Shown in pieces: positions 12,018 through 28,759 of a stretch of DNA of 64,000 nucleotides. The stretch lies in the NCBI RefSeq assembly GCF_048128805.1, contig NC_136010.1:21789480-21853479 (forward strand), given 5' to 3'. This DNA is from Centroberyx gerrardi (taxonomy: Eukaryota > Chordata > Actinopteri > Beryciformes > Berycidae). The position numbers were made by a program, and so were the translations under genes. Each line of letters opens with the position of its first letter. Position 1 is the first letter of the stretch. Under the pieces are notes generated by a model. The model ran no database searches. It was not told where the DNA came from and worked only from the letters and a program-made list of their open reading frames with translations.

Positions 12018-12082
12018 TTAACATTAGCAGAGCTGATGATAGATTGAGTGGTGGACTGTCTGTATGTCTCAGTAAGTCTCAC

Positions 12083-12383
12083 CGCTCCCTGAGAGATTTC
12101 TTGCCCTGCTCCACCAGCCAGTCAGTCATGTCCTCAGCTGTCAGCTCAGATGGGACCTGCTTTTGTTGCTGACGCCTCAAAAACTGCACCATCATTTGTT
12201 TCTACACAATAGAAAACATCAGATGTTCTCATGTATAATCATAGGAGACACTTTACCAGAATTTGTCAGGTGTTTTATTTTGTGCGGGCCTAAAACAAAA
12301 GTGGTTCTTACTTGTACTTCATAGTACTTCCACTCCCAGCAGAGCTGTACAGTCTCTCTGTACACCGGTACATTGAACAATAC
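12083..12383 (-). CDS. Two probable upstream exons of the unrecognised repeat-tail gene
   Basis: Exon 12383-12312 (24 codons, VLFNVPVYRETVQLCWEWKY and four more) ends in a good donor and joins in phase to exon 12201-12083 (39 codons plus 2 nt, KQMMVQFLRRQQQKQVPSEL, then TAEDMTDWLVEQGKKSLRER). Both have AG acceptors and GTAAGA/GTGAGA donors and read as coding. The link to the downstream exons is not resolved: the last exon here ends after two bases of a codon, while the ATG-bearing exon at 11172 is open only when read from phase 0. No start codon exon was found upstream of 12383. Confidence 0.6.
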
Positions 12384-12399
12384 CTTTGAAGGAAATGAG

Positions 12400-14500
12400 A
12401 TAATGTCACTCAAAAGCCTCTTATGCTACATACATACATCAGCTCAAAATCTATACAATTTAACTGCAATAAACAATGCTCACATAGCTTGATGGGTCTA
12501 TAGATGACCCTTTCTCCTTCAATCCAGTCCATGGCTGTTTTGTTACTGGATGACAAATCAACAGTGCACAAACAACGATAAACAACAATAAAACCAACTA
12601 CCAAACTCACAACTACAGAATAGATGTAAAAGCACTCAAACAGTTGATACTGGTGGCTGAAATGAACTGAGGGTGTTCAGGGAGAAAGTTTCTGTGGGAG
12701 ACGGAATGGACTTATTGTTGAGTCACTGGGAGCAGAATTCAGCTCTGTATGACAGACAGATTCTGTTTTGGTTCAGCTGTTCAGGCAGAGTTGACCAGGG
12801 AAAATAAATGTCTGGGCAAATATGATGATCAAGATCGATCAACAAGTTGCCTTTACATTTTTTATTTAATCACACAGGAATGTCTTTTTGCAAGGCAACA
12901 TTTGAATAGATGTTAATCCTGTGTTTTGACTTGGTTAGTTGGTTGGTATTGGGAGTGTAGCCTACATTGCCCTAAAAAACTGCCAGGTGTATCAGCACTT
13001 TTATATCCTTGATACGCACAATGTGTAACATTTTGGTCAACATTGCAGGATTACACAGCCCAAGTAGATGGATAAACACTCTCCCATTGTCTACATGGTG
13101 ACTTTTATTGCTATAGTATTATGCTGCAAGTCTGACTTCAATTCCTGTTGACCGACATGTTGCCTTGTCATCTTCTCCAAAGTGTTGCTTGTTGTATCAC
13201 AAGCTTTAGGTCCAAGATGCACAACCAACATTTTGAAGCTGTGGAGAAGGGAAGTATTGCTTTCACAGGGATGGGACTGGCAAGCAGACAAAATAATGTA
13301 ACCACACTGGCTAAAGGAGAATAATGAAAAAATACTTACATACTTTACATTGCTTCACAACACTTCCCATGTATCATGGCCCTTATTCCTCCCTCTAACA
13401 CATTACACTGAGTTGATTTATTAAAAAGTAACTTTTACTTTGAGTATATTTTAAATGAGGTACTTTTCTTTTTAATTGAGTAGGTGTTTACACCAGTGAT
13501 TTTCCTTCTGCTTAAGTAAAATCTCAGCAGACGCTTCCACAAAATTCAGCGTCACGGGGCTGTTAGACTCTCAGTCTTGTTATGCTATGGTCTGTAGGTT
13601 CATAACTTATAAAAACTAAATCTCAATCTTCATCACTTTAGCTTTCTGGCTAACTCTGCTAACTTCAGTATGTAAACAAATCAAGTTATGCTTGAAGTCT
13701 CACAGGAAGAGAGATCTTCTGCCATTGAAAGTGCGTTCTATTAATACAATTTTAGGCCTATTTTACCAATCCCCTAAACAAGCCTGGCAGGTTTACATGT
13801 GTGCCATTAAAATTAGCCAGGGTTAGAGCTGGGACCAGGCTAGGACTGGATGCTTCTTAATCACAATATATCTAATCCACACTCATCTGTGCCACACATA
13901 CTAAAAGCCACACATACATAAAGTGAGATTTAGATTATATTATTCTTGTGCATATAGTTTATGATAATGTGTGCATTTTGCAATGTATTTCATTCTGGTA
14001 AATGACTGCATTTCCTATGCTAAGTTTGAAAGGAGGATTTTATTTGCAACATGAATATTCATGTAGAGAATACATAATAGGGATTTCTGTGCACTCCTAC
14101 CACTGACAATTGGTTTTCAAAGTATGCTGTCTAATGTCACTTGAATGACACTTCAGTGATAAATATTCTACACCTGTACGGCAGGTGGCACACTCCTACA
14201 AATTTTAAGTGTAACTATCTGCCACTTGAGTAGGAGTTGAGTATGAAACTTGGAATTTCATGAACATTCACATTTTAACACTCAATGATTTCCTTTTAAG
14301 TAAAACCATTTTCCTGCTTTTATTTCAGCCCAACTTTAAGAGCCACATAATCACCACCAAGAAATGGCTGCCCATCAATAGCTGTGGGTTTTAACGTTAA
14401 TTGCCTTGTCACAAAGACAGTAAACTGTAAGTACACTGAATCTATCTGCAGAGCTGTAAGCAACAGAGACAGCACTGCACTAACATTGTCAAGTGGAGCC
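12400..14500. other. Intergenic stretch without recognised genes
   Basis: Between the 5' side of the repeat-tail gene and the elastase fragment. The first exon and promoter of the repeat-tail gene may lie at 12.4-13.3 kb but cannot be fixed. The rest is AT-rich, with no reading frame showing conserved composition. Confidence 0.5.
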
Positions 14501-14518
14501 AAAAAAACAATCTATGCA

Positions 14519-14565
14519 CTGTACTGTAAGGTGCTTTGGACAGAAGCGTCCACTAAAAGGCACAT
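14519..14565. repeat. Fish SINE-like tail
   Basis: The text 'tgtaaggtgctttggacaga' followed by 'agcgtccactaaaaggcac' is a variant of a very common fish repeat segment (usual form: ...gctttggataaaagcgtctgctaaatg). The rest of the element is not clear. Confidence 0.6.
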
Positions 14566-15104
14566 ATTATATTAACAAATACTGTACAAGCCAAGCCCTT
14601 TCCATGCACATTGTTGATCCAGGAGATGTAGGCGCTGACGCGGGTGAAGACAGAGAGCTTCTTGGGGTAGTTGCAGCCCATGCTGGAGCCGAAGCTCACC
14701 ACACCGTGGACGTCCCAGGAGCCGTCAGGGTTCTGGCAGTTCAGGGGGCCACCAGAGTCTCCCTGAGGGGTAAGAGAGCCAGACATGATGTTCAGGCAAA
14801 AGATGGCAAAAACATTTAGAAATTGTACAGATATAATAATCATTATGGCACTGTGTAAAACTATTCTAAACTGTAAGGCTGGTATATTTTCACAGGAACT
14901 TCATTTTTATATTACATAAGAATAAAATTTAGGGTTGTGGGAAATGAATGTGACTCACGTTGCAGCTAGCCAGCTGTCCATCTCCTCCAGCACAGATCAT
15001 GCTCTTTGTGACCAGGCTGCCGCACCAGTCAGGCTTGGTGCAGTTGGAGTGGCTGAGCACAGGCAGGAGGGCCTGCTGCAGGATGTCAGCGATGGGACCT
15101 CCAG
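14553..15104 (-). pseudogene. Two-exon remnant of a pancreatic elastase-like serine protease
   Basis: Exon 15104-14959 encodes GGPIADILQQALLPVLSHSN and then MICAGGDGQLASCN. Exon 14762 to about 14553 encodes [20 protein letters not shown], followed by [20 protein letters not shown] and [11 protein letters not shown]. The splice borders between them are good and in phase. This is the C-terminal third of a chymotrypsin-fold protease of the CELA3/CTRC group, with the nucleophile Ser in GDSGG. The exons carrying the N-terminal activation site, the catalytic His (AAHC) and Asp were searched for up to about 17 kb and not seen. The open frame also runs some 16 residues past the usual end at WINNV. 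The likeliest reading is a partial duplicate left from a digestive protease gene; because introns are kept it is not a retrocopy. Confidence 0.75.
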
Positions 15105-15132
15105 CTGTGGAAAAGAACAGGGCATTCAAATT

Positions 15133-15256
15133 TAGTGCTGTAGTCAAGACCACCTTAATGGAGTCCAAGTCAATTCCAAGACCAGGTCCAGTTGAGTTTA
15201 AGTCAAGACCAGGTCCAAAGGGCATTGAGACCAAGTCAAGGCCAAGACCAAAATAG
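15133..15256. repeat. Imperfect tandem repeat of 'caagaccaggtcca'-type units
   Basis: Degenerate units built from 'aagtcaagaccaggtccaa' follow each other in the intron upstream of the elastase remnant exon. The same low-complexity text is common in fish genomes. Translated products (GLDL-type) are not real protein. Confidence 0.75.
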
Positions 15257-15259
15257 GCA

Positions 15260-16234
15260 ATAAACAGTGTTTCCAAATGTAAAACTAAAGCTTAAGGAGT
15301 TTCTTATGATAGCTCTGGACTATACCCTTTAACATCCAACTAATAAAAATATGTAATAAAAAAAAAATAATAATAATAATAATAATAAAACTAAACATAG
15401 ACATGTTATTATGAAAACCATAATTATGAAATAATATTATTTATTTTTTGAAATTAAAGAATAAAATCAACCAATTATTAATTTTTATTTTATTTTTTTA
15501 TTAATGTACTGATGATATTATATATTTTTGTATTTATTTATGTAATAATTTATTTTACTGACACATATTTATTTATTTAATTATAACTAATATGGTCCTC
15601 CATAGAAATCTGTCATTTTAGAGTACAATTGATGCAAACTGTATGCAATATTTGGTTTCTTTATGTTTTTTTCCACAGTTCTTATTATTTATCGTTTTTT
15701 TTTTATTATTATTAATATACCAAGCATCGTAGACCTACAGCATCTAATTATGTATCAGGAGGCTGATGTAATGGTTTGTTTGAACATATGAATTTTCTTT
15801 ACATTGAAGCCTTTTCACATGACGTTATCTGAATATGTACGGCGTGGATGTTTCTGTGTTAAATTACATTTGAATGCGGCAGATGGCAGAATTGCACAGG
15901 CGCACACAGCTGCATCATTATTCCTATCACCGTGCACACCAAGCTGGTCACATTTCTCCCAGGTATGTTTACTGATTCAAATTTGAAATGACACCGACTA
16001 TTTTCTAAAACAGACAATAGGTATTTAAGACGTTTTTTGATACACAGAAACAGAAGCAGTTGGTTTGGACGTGACCGAGGTCAGGCCGCAGGTTTCTATC
16101 GTGTTAGCTTACACTTGTTTGATGCTTCACACGTGAAACCTGTAATAAACTGTGTTGTGCAAATAGAGTTATGTCCAATTGCAGGACAAGGACATTACCA
16201 GCGGTGTAGAAATATTATTAGCTTTGAAGTTGTG

Positions 16235-16277
<43 letters not shown>

Positions 16278-16594
16278 AATCAGTGCTATCTATAATGACT
16301 TTATGACAGTTTATCAGTCTGAAGCAACATAGTGTTGCAGTATCATTGACCAAGCAGCACTGCCACGTTGGACCCTTTTTTTTTTTTTTTTCCCCAGTGG
16401 CCTACATGTAGCTGACAAACTTTCCCAACTTGTCTGACTTATTATGTGACATTAAAGTTCCTACCATTTATTATCCTCAGAATGTGCAAGTAATGTTGCC
16501 CCTTTCTAAAAAAAATAGTGTCTTATAATCATGGCTAATAGGTTTGTATAAAATAGGTCTGCAGCAAATTCCATGTAAAAATAGACCTTGAGCT
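15260..16594. other. AT-rich intergenic stretch with simple repeats
   Basis: Contains an (AAT)n run at about 15358-15390, long A/T-rich text to about 15720, a (TC)n microsatellite at 16238-16275 and a poly-T run at about 16376-16391. No gene was seen. Confidence 0.7.
16238..16275. repeat. (TC)n microsatellite
   Basis: An uninterrupted CT run of about 38 bp, seen directly. Confidence 0.95.
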
Positions 16595-16670
16595 TTTATT
16601 AATTCATCTTCACATTGTAAGGTGAAACATTGCCTGTTTTTTGTAAGGCAGTACAGGTTTCAAGGCACAT

Positions 16671-16676
16671 TTTATT
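16671..16676 (-). terminator. hnf4a: Candidate poly(A) signal of hnf4a
   Basis: AATAAA on the minus strand, about 0.9 kb downstream of the hnf4a stop codon; a second copy lies at 16595-16600. The 3' untranslated region would then be about 0.9-1.0 kb. Which site is used cannot be told from sequence. Confidence 0.4.
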
Positions 16677-17577
16677 CTGTCAGTTAAACCATGACAAAAA
16701 ACTAAACTCAAACAAAAAATATAATATATTTTAAAAACCAATACAACAGTATTTGAATTGGGGAAACTTACATTAATTCCACAAAGTGTTTCTGTCTATG
16801 ACTTTTACAAAGTGGCACCGCAGAGAACACCGTGTCATGTACCAAGCTTTCTCGGTGTCAATTTTAACATGTTCAATTTCACATAACTACTGTAAATAGT
16901 TTTCCAGTACATCAAACAAACCGTGGATATCTTAATCTTGTCACACAGCATATTAGGACGACACCTCAAAAAGTTTATCTAAGGGATTTCCTTTTGTACA
17001 GCTTTGATAAAATGACATTATTTCTGAATTAGAAAATGTCACTGTGTTCATGACTGTCTGAAAGTCCTCACCCTATCAAAGAGTTTCATCACCAATGAAC
17101 ATCAAATGAAATACTGTGCAACACTAAATACACGACAATGTACGGCCTGTTGTAACATTCATACAATATTGACATGATCAAGTCACCACATGGAACAGTA
17201 AGACTTCTGCCTTCTGTGTAATACAAGAAATCCACATATGGAGGCCATGCTGAAGGAACTCACTGAGTGATGTTGCCCAACAACAAACTGTCTACAACAG
17301 TCTTTTAATGTCGATCTTACAGAGCAACAGTCTGTAAAGAGTTGGGTTTTGACGTTTGGATCCCTGAAGACTTTGAAAAAGAGCAATCTGCTAGGAACAT
17401 ATTTGCAATTACAATTTAGACACTTAGCTACTTTACTGTTTCAGTCAAGTCAACAGCTTCAATGCTGATTATATATAAACTTCTGTATAAAGACCCTGGT
17501 TTCAAACAGTAGCCATGACAATAAAAAAAAAAAAGAAACTGAATGCTGAGAAAAAGGAAGAAGGATCCAGTGGGTTG

Positions 17578-22910
<5,333 letters not shown>

Positions 22911-23130
22911 GTCTGCTAGTGCTTTGGGCAAACAAATTCTCAACTAACTGACAGTGGGGCAGAAAGACTTGTCCAAGAAGCTAATGTGCCCCCCCACCAC
23001 CACCACCTCCACTCACCCCCTCCCTCTTTTTTTTTTTGGGCCTAGCTCCGCCCAGTAAAAGGTAGATCCCTGGCCCAGTGAGTGTGATGGGGACCTGGTG
23101 GTGTCAGAGAGGGGAGACTATGCGGAGGCC
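22911..23130 (-). promoter_or_regulatory. hnf4a: Probable P1-type promoter and 5' leader of hnf4a
   Basis: The region directly upstream of the first coding exon holds a GC-box core (GGGCGG, minus strand, about 23046-23054). The coding start has no nearby splice acceptor, so the leader is probably continuous with the exon. No TATA box was identified. A (CTC)n run and a (CT)n run lie just beyond it. Confidence 0.45.
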
Positions 23131-23154
23131 GCCGCTGACTGACAGCAGAAGCCG

Positions 23155-23395
23155 CCTCCTCCTCCTCCTCCTCCTCCTCCTCCTCCTTCTCTCATGCCTC
23201 TAACCAGAGGAGAGGTGGAGTATCTCTCTGGTTGATGGTTAACTAGCCTCCTCAGAGGGTTGTGGGTTTTTTTTTTGAAGAGATAACACAACTTTGATAT
23301 CTCTCATCTCTTGGATATCCCTCTCTCTCTCTCCCTTTCTCTCTCTCTCTCTCTCTCTCTCTCCCTCTCTCTCCCTTTCTCTCTCCCTCTCTCTG
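23155..23395. repeat. (CTC)n and (CT)n tracts upstream of hnf4a P1
   Basis: A CTC trinucleotide run covers about 23155-23187, and an interrupted CT-rich tract runs at 23319-23395. Both were seen directly. They lie within 0.5 kb of the P1 coding exon, on its promoter side. Confidence 0.95.
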
Positions 23396-23399
23396 CACA

Positions 23400-26300
23400 C
23401 CGCTGTCAGTAATGGATAAACAACTCCCTGATGAGAGCCATAACAGGTCAATCCTGTGCCACTCTGTGACACATCACGCTTCCACCAGTTTAAACCAGTT
23501 GTCCATTTGATAGCCGAGTATCTCAACACTTTCTATAACATGGCGTTGTCACGACTACACAAATCACAATGTCTCACATCTGTTGTAGGGCAGGTGAGAG
23601 CAGAGCAAGGTGTAGCTTACCTGGCATTCATATGTCATTAGGGAGACCCACTAGTCTGTATTCAGACCTACTTCCACGTGTAATACGTCCCCGGGTAAAT
23701 CTCAGTTAATTCTAGCATAATGAACAGGAGAAATAACTCTTGCTAAAGCAAATTGATGCCTTTATGTAAAAGAGTTCATTGTTTCTGAAAATGCAGGGCG
23801 CACGTGAGGCTGCATTCTGATCCAAATGCTCAAAACCTGCTGTGCCGGGGCAGTCGCCCCTCAAAGAGACAGAGACAGCCTCGGTGATTCATGTTTGCGA
23901 ATTATTTATAAAGGCGACATACAGTATTTCTTTAAAGGTCAGACCCTGCAGCACAAAGGCGACTAGAGCCTCAGTTTGTGCACATAACTGTAAGAGCATG
24001 CTTTTATAGGAAGCTTTTAGCCAAAGCATTTACTGAATAGAAAGTGACTTAGGGTCTGAGAATGGAGTGGCAATAGAGACAAAAATAAAACATAATTGAG
24101 ATGACGTGCTCATCAAGAAATAAGTCGATTCTTGTTTTCCTACAATTCTCTGCAACAATCCTGAATCCGATTGCTTTCAGGAATAAATTCTTTGGTTGCG
24201 CAAATTCACTGCCTCCTCTGCGTAAGTGAATGTGACACGGCAAACAGTAGTCTAGTATTTGAAGAGAAAGTGCCAGTACATAGCAATAGGTCAACGATCT
24301 TGGGTTCAACCAGACCTCCGGAGCAGTAAACCCCACATAGGTGAACTTGATAACCATCCACCCAAATTATATAGAGCATTCATAAAATGATCCAGTTCTC
24401 TCCCAGCAGGCAAACACCATAACATTCCTGGTGGTTATAATAACCCTGAGATAGTCTGTTCAATGATTAAATATTGACGAAAACCCCCTCTTAATCCAAT
24501 CAGAAATGAAAATGGATGTCATCAACCTATGATTAAAACCTATAGAAACTGTTCTTTTCAGCCACTCTAACTGTCATGTATGATCATAGATTTAGATTAA
24601 TTGATCTTGGGTCCTTTGATGTAGGGAATGCTGTGAACATCTTAACTAATCTGATTAACTCACACCCATGATAGAGAAATGATTAGCAGCTTTTTAAACA
24701 AACTCCTAAGTACCATTACTCTGTGCCCAGAAATGATAATACAGTATGAAACGTGGCTCTTAAATGGAGCATGTTGTGTCACCGGTCTACACAGCGGCTG
24801 TCGATTACAACATGTCTTCACGTTCGATTCATGTGGCTCCTCTGCAATGCCCATATTTGCTCAATAAGTTTGTTCATTATTCCAAAGCACCTAGTAAGCA
24901 GAGGGGATGGGATGGGGGGGGATTCTGTGTGAAGCTATGAATGAGTCACTCGGAACAAATCTTATCTTCCCTGTCATTAAAGCGCTTTTATCACCGCTCC
25001 CATCTTAAAATTCTGTGAACTCCTCAAGGAACAGTCATATACAGGACTATAAAGTATAATCTGCGTGGCTGTAGCTTTCTTAATCACACACACACTGACA
25101 AACTGTTCTCATGTGTGAGATAGGACAAGTTACTTTCAGATTCGCCCATAACTTGTCTGCATTTTGGGGAGGAGGGGGGGTATTCTATAAGATACTGTGG
25201 GTACTTTCTCACAACGCACAGGCTATATAGCATGACGTGCAGTATGAAACAGAAGGCTCTCTGTGAAATCTCTGAACAAAATAAACTTACTGCAGCACAT
25301 TTTCATTCTGGTGATTAATTCTAATACACACATTGTATGCACATGTTGATAATCCAAGACTACAGACCCTAAAATGTATCTTAAGCCCAAACTTTCAGCA
25401 CCCACTGTTGCATATTTTCATTATTGTTTTCCTCGTATAATGTTCAAGACCAGTATATAAAGTGGATGATAAGCAATTATTCAAGCTGAAGCAGAACAAA
25501 GAGCTGTGATAATGTCGACCCCAATGGCCACAACTGCCTGTCACTCAGCTGTCATATTGCATGCAGCATGAGGAAGCCATGTTGAACTGTGATGGGATGA
25601 GAGTGCTGTCTTATAATCAGTCACCCAAACTCCCTGCCCCGGGGCTAAAAGTCAAAGGATCGGCGAGAACTGATGTAACACTTGTGTGATTCTCCCCTTT
25701 GAAACTTCAAACTCCAGTTTGTGAACAAAGTCCTGTCTATCTTCTGAATAGGAATCTCCGACCACTGACCAAACTCCATTTGTAACCACTGCCTATTTGT
25801 ACCTTCTCCTCAATGACTACATTTCATTTCCCCAAGTCCGATCTCAAAGGCAAGCGGCAGGGAAGCTTCATAGTAAAATCAAAATACTGGAACTAGCAGC
25901 TGGGAGAAAGGAGAATCCATGATGGCCTGGAAGAGTCAATAAGAATTGGAATACACTGTTTGGGAACCTATTTTGTTTTTTTAAAAGAGCTCCACTACAG
26001 ACAAAAAGTGAGTGTTTATTATGCACATCCAGGAGCGTGTTGATGTTGATAAGAGTAAAAGAGAAGAGACAATGTGCTTGCTGCAGCATGTTTGAGGCCA
26101 GTAGAAAAAGCCCGCTGCTCCGTCTCCTGCAGTAGATGGAGGAGATAGGTGAGTATAGTGACATGGCAAAGACCTTGTCAACAGATAACTATCTGCAAAT
26201 CACACAGCTTATGCAAGCCCCTCTGGCTCGCCAGGGAATATCATATTTTCTGTGTCACTGGAATATTCTCAAATACATTCATTGTTCACGCTGATATTGA

Positions 26301-28680
26301 TTTTTGTGAAGATCGAATTACTTTTTGTGGTCATTTTCTAACACTGTCAAGTTAGCATGTTTAGTCTGTTAAGTTGTGCTGGATCAATAATGAATTAATT
26401 TACTTCTGAATCAATACCTTTACCCAGCTTAGTAAAATATTTTTTTTCTGCTCAGTCAGATGTAAAATGAAATCAAGCTTCCTTGATAACTCCAGTGAAG
26501 CTAAACTGATCAATAGTGGTAGAGCCTCAGAGGCCTACAGTCTTTGTGTATCAAAGCCTTTTGGGGCTTCCTCTCTACTTCAGTGAAGTCGTCATCTGTG
26601 TTGGGCTTAGTTAAACGTTGCTGTCAGGTCTTGCATTGTGCTAAACTGGAGAATGTCATTTAACAGCATAAATATTGGAAGGAGTGTTAAAGAGGCTTTT
26701 CCGTATTTACTAAAAAGATAAAATGTACTCTAAGATAAGAGATAATGAACATTTTGAGTTATTTGTATTTTGTCTTCAGACATGTTTCCTCACTTTTGGG
26801 GGAGCATTTAGGTAATTGTGTTGTATGAAGAACACAAACTTTAATAGCTGAAAAATGCCAAGAGAGTAAAGCAGAGCCAGTTGAAATCATATTTTTTTTT
26901 TCTGAAACAACAGAAAGGTTCTCATAGTCCTCACCCATAATGACTATTTGGTCTTGGGGTAATGATAAACCACTAGGGCCTAATTTTGCACAAGTTCTAC
27001 TTATCCCATAGCCTTACTGGGTAATAAAGATGTTGGCAAATAAAGGTGAGAAGTATGTAGTTTGAAGAAAAGATAACACACAGCTATGATTTTTCACTTA
27101 CTCTCCACATGAGAGTTTGCACTGATAATGTAAAATGTTTTCTTTTGCTAATATAATGATTATTTCTTTGTAGGAACTTAGTTGTATCTTACTTCTTTCT
27201 GTAACATATTTATTTCTTTAAATCAAAACAACCTTTCAGTACAACTGTGTAATGTCTCAGGCTGAGGGCAATATTCTACTGTTCTGCAACATTTTGCAGA
27301 TAAAATATTTAAAAGTACAGGAGTATGTTTGTTTTTTGTTACATATTCAGTCATAGCTGTTTTTGCAGACTGAAAAACTCACATAGCCTCTGTGCACCAA
27401 ATAAGTAAACAATTGCATCAATAAACATGAAGACCCATGCGCAACGTAAATCAATCACAGTGTGTGATAAGCCTCTGTAATCATTAACTTCTGTTTTGCT
27501 GAGAATTCATTTTGACTGCTGGCCCGATCACTTCTGTCAGCAGCCTTGCTCTGAGCGCTTTTATCTCCCTGACTCCCTATAGGGCCTCTTGTCATCAGCA
27601 GATCAATAGACATTTAACCTCAATATCTTGAATAACAAGACACTAAATATTTAGGAATTCAACCTTATCCTATCAGCGCAGGGCCAAAATCAAATAGTCC
27701 TCAAATAGTGCAGCATCCGTCAGACAACAAACACTGACATCACTGCAGTTTGAAACCTGAATGAAAATACATCTGACAAATATTCTGTGTTAAAATAAAC
27801 CTAAACATCTGTGACTTTTAACCTAATTGCTTTAACATTCATGTGGGTGATATGCAGACTTGAGAGTGATCTGATCATCAGCCCAGTGAGTGCATCACTG
27901 ACACTGCAGCAGTATTCACTAGTTTCTTTGGTGCTGGACAGTTTCAGTCCTTTCAACTGATTCCTCCTCACTGGGGTCATCCCTCCCCCCGCCCCCCCCC
28001 CACACACACGCTGCCCTCAGCCTCTCTCTCCTTGGCCTGTCTCGCTCTGTTTGAACAGCCAAGCCGGTTGTCTGATCACGGCGTCATTTTTGATGTCAAT
28101 GTCACAGGCCAAACTATTCCTTTTACAACACTGCTGCAGGCCTGAAGCTGGACTCTCTAGCTGCTACTGCCATCATGTGGACATGTAAGCACAAATCCAT
28201 ACTTGATCCCACTGCTGTGTGATACTGTGTATCATCCACAAGCTGTTGGATGAATGCATCGTGTTCAGTCCAAATCAGTCATCACATTGCAGTTCAACAA
28301 TTTGGACTGCCAAGATAGTGTAATATATATTTATTTGTTTTCAAGTTGAAACGGGATATTATGTCCCTTCACTTGTTTCCTCTATGCAGCATTCATTATT
28401 CTATAGTTTTTTCACTCAAAACAATTCAGTTTTACATTCATTGCCATCTGTAGATCAGATTTCTTTTGAAAGCTTTAAGCAACAGTAAACCAGAAACACA
28501 TATCACTGCATCATATGCAATTACAGTTCAGTCACTATTTGATCTGTTAGCAGCCAGCAGCTTTGCTTTCCCCAGAAAACAGCTCTACGGTTTTACTGCA
28601 GTAACAAACAGCAGCTTGTTGTTTGCGCCCGACTCTGGAATAATCTACATGCTCCGACTAATTCCCGTAGTTCTCCCCAC
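23400..28680. other. Intergenic or intronic DNA upstream of hnf4a P1
   Basis: No conserved coding sequence or named repeat was recognised in these 5.3 kb. If the exon at 28.7 kb is real, this is the first intron of its transcript. Open frames here are short and scattered. Confidence 0.6.
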
Positions 28681-28717
28681 CACGTTTAGAAAGTCCCCTT
28701 GCTTCCTTTTCCTTTAC

Positions 28718-28754
28718 CTGGGTTGAAGTGCAGCGTCCCATCCTCGCCATACAT
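28718..28754 (-). CDS. hnf4a: Candidate alternative (P2-like) first coding exon of hnf4a
   Basis: The minus strand reads ATG then YGEDGTLHFNP, followed by one base and a donor CCAG|GTAAAG. It ends in phase 1, the same phase as the P1 first exon, so splicing to the acceptor at 21564 would give MYGEDGTLHFNPD joined to SSPAESAS and the zinc fingers. The surrounding 250 bp are distinctly GC-rich compared with neighbours. Mammalian HNF4A also has a second, upstream promoter (P2) whose short first exon replaces the P1 N-terminus and joins at this same phase; I cannot match the residues to the mammalian P2 exon. An AG lies just before the ATG, so it could instead be an internal exon. Inference only. 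Confidence 0.45.
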
Positions 28755-28759
28755 CCCTG

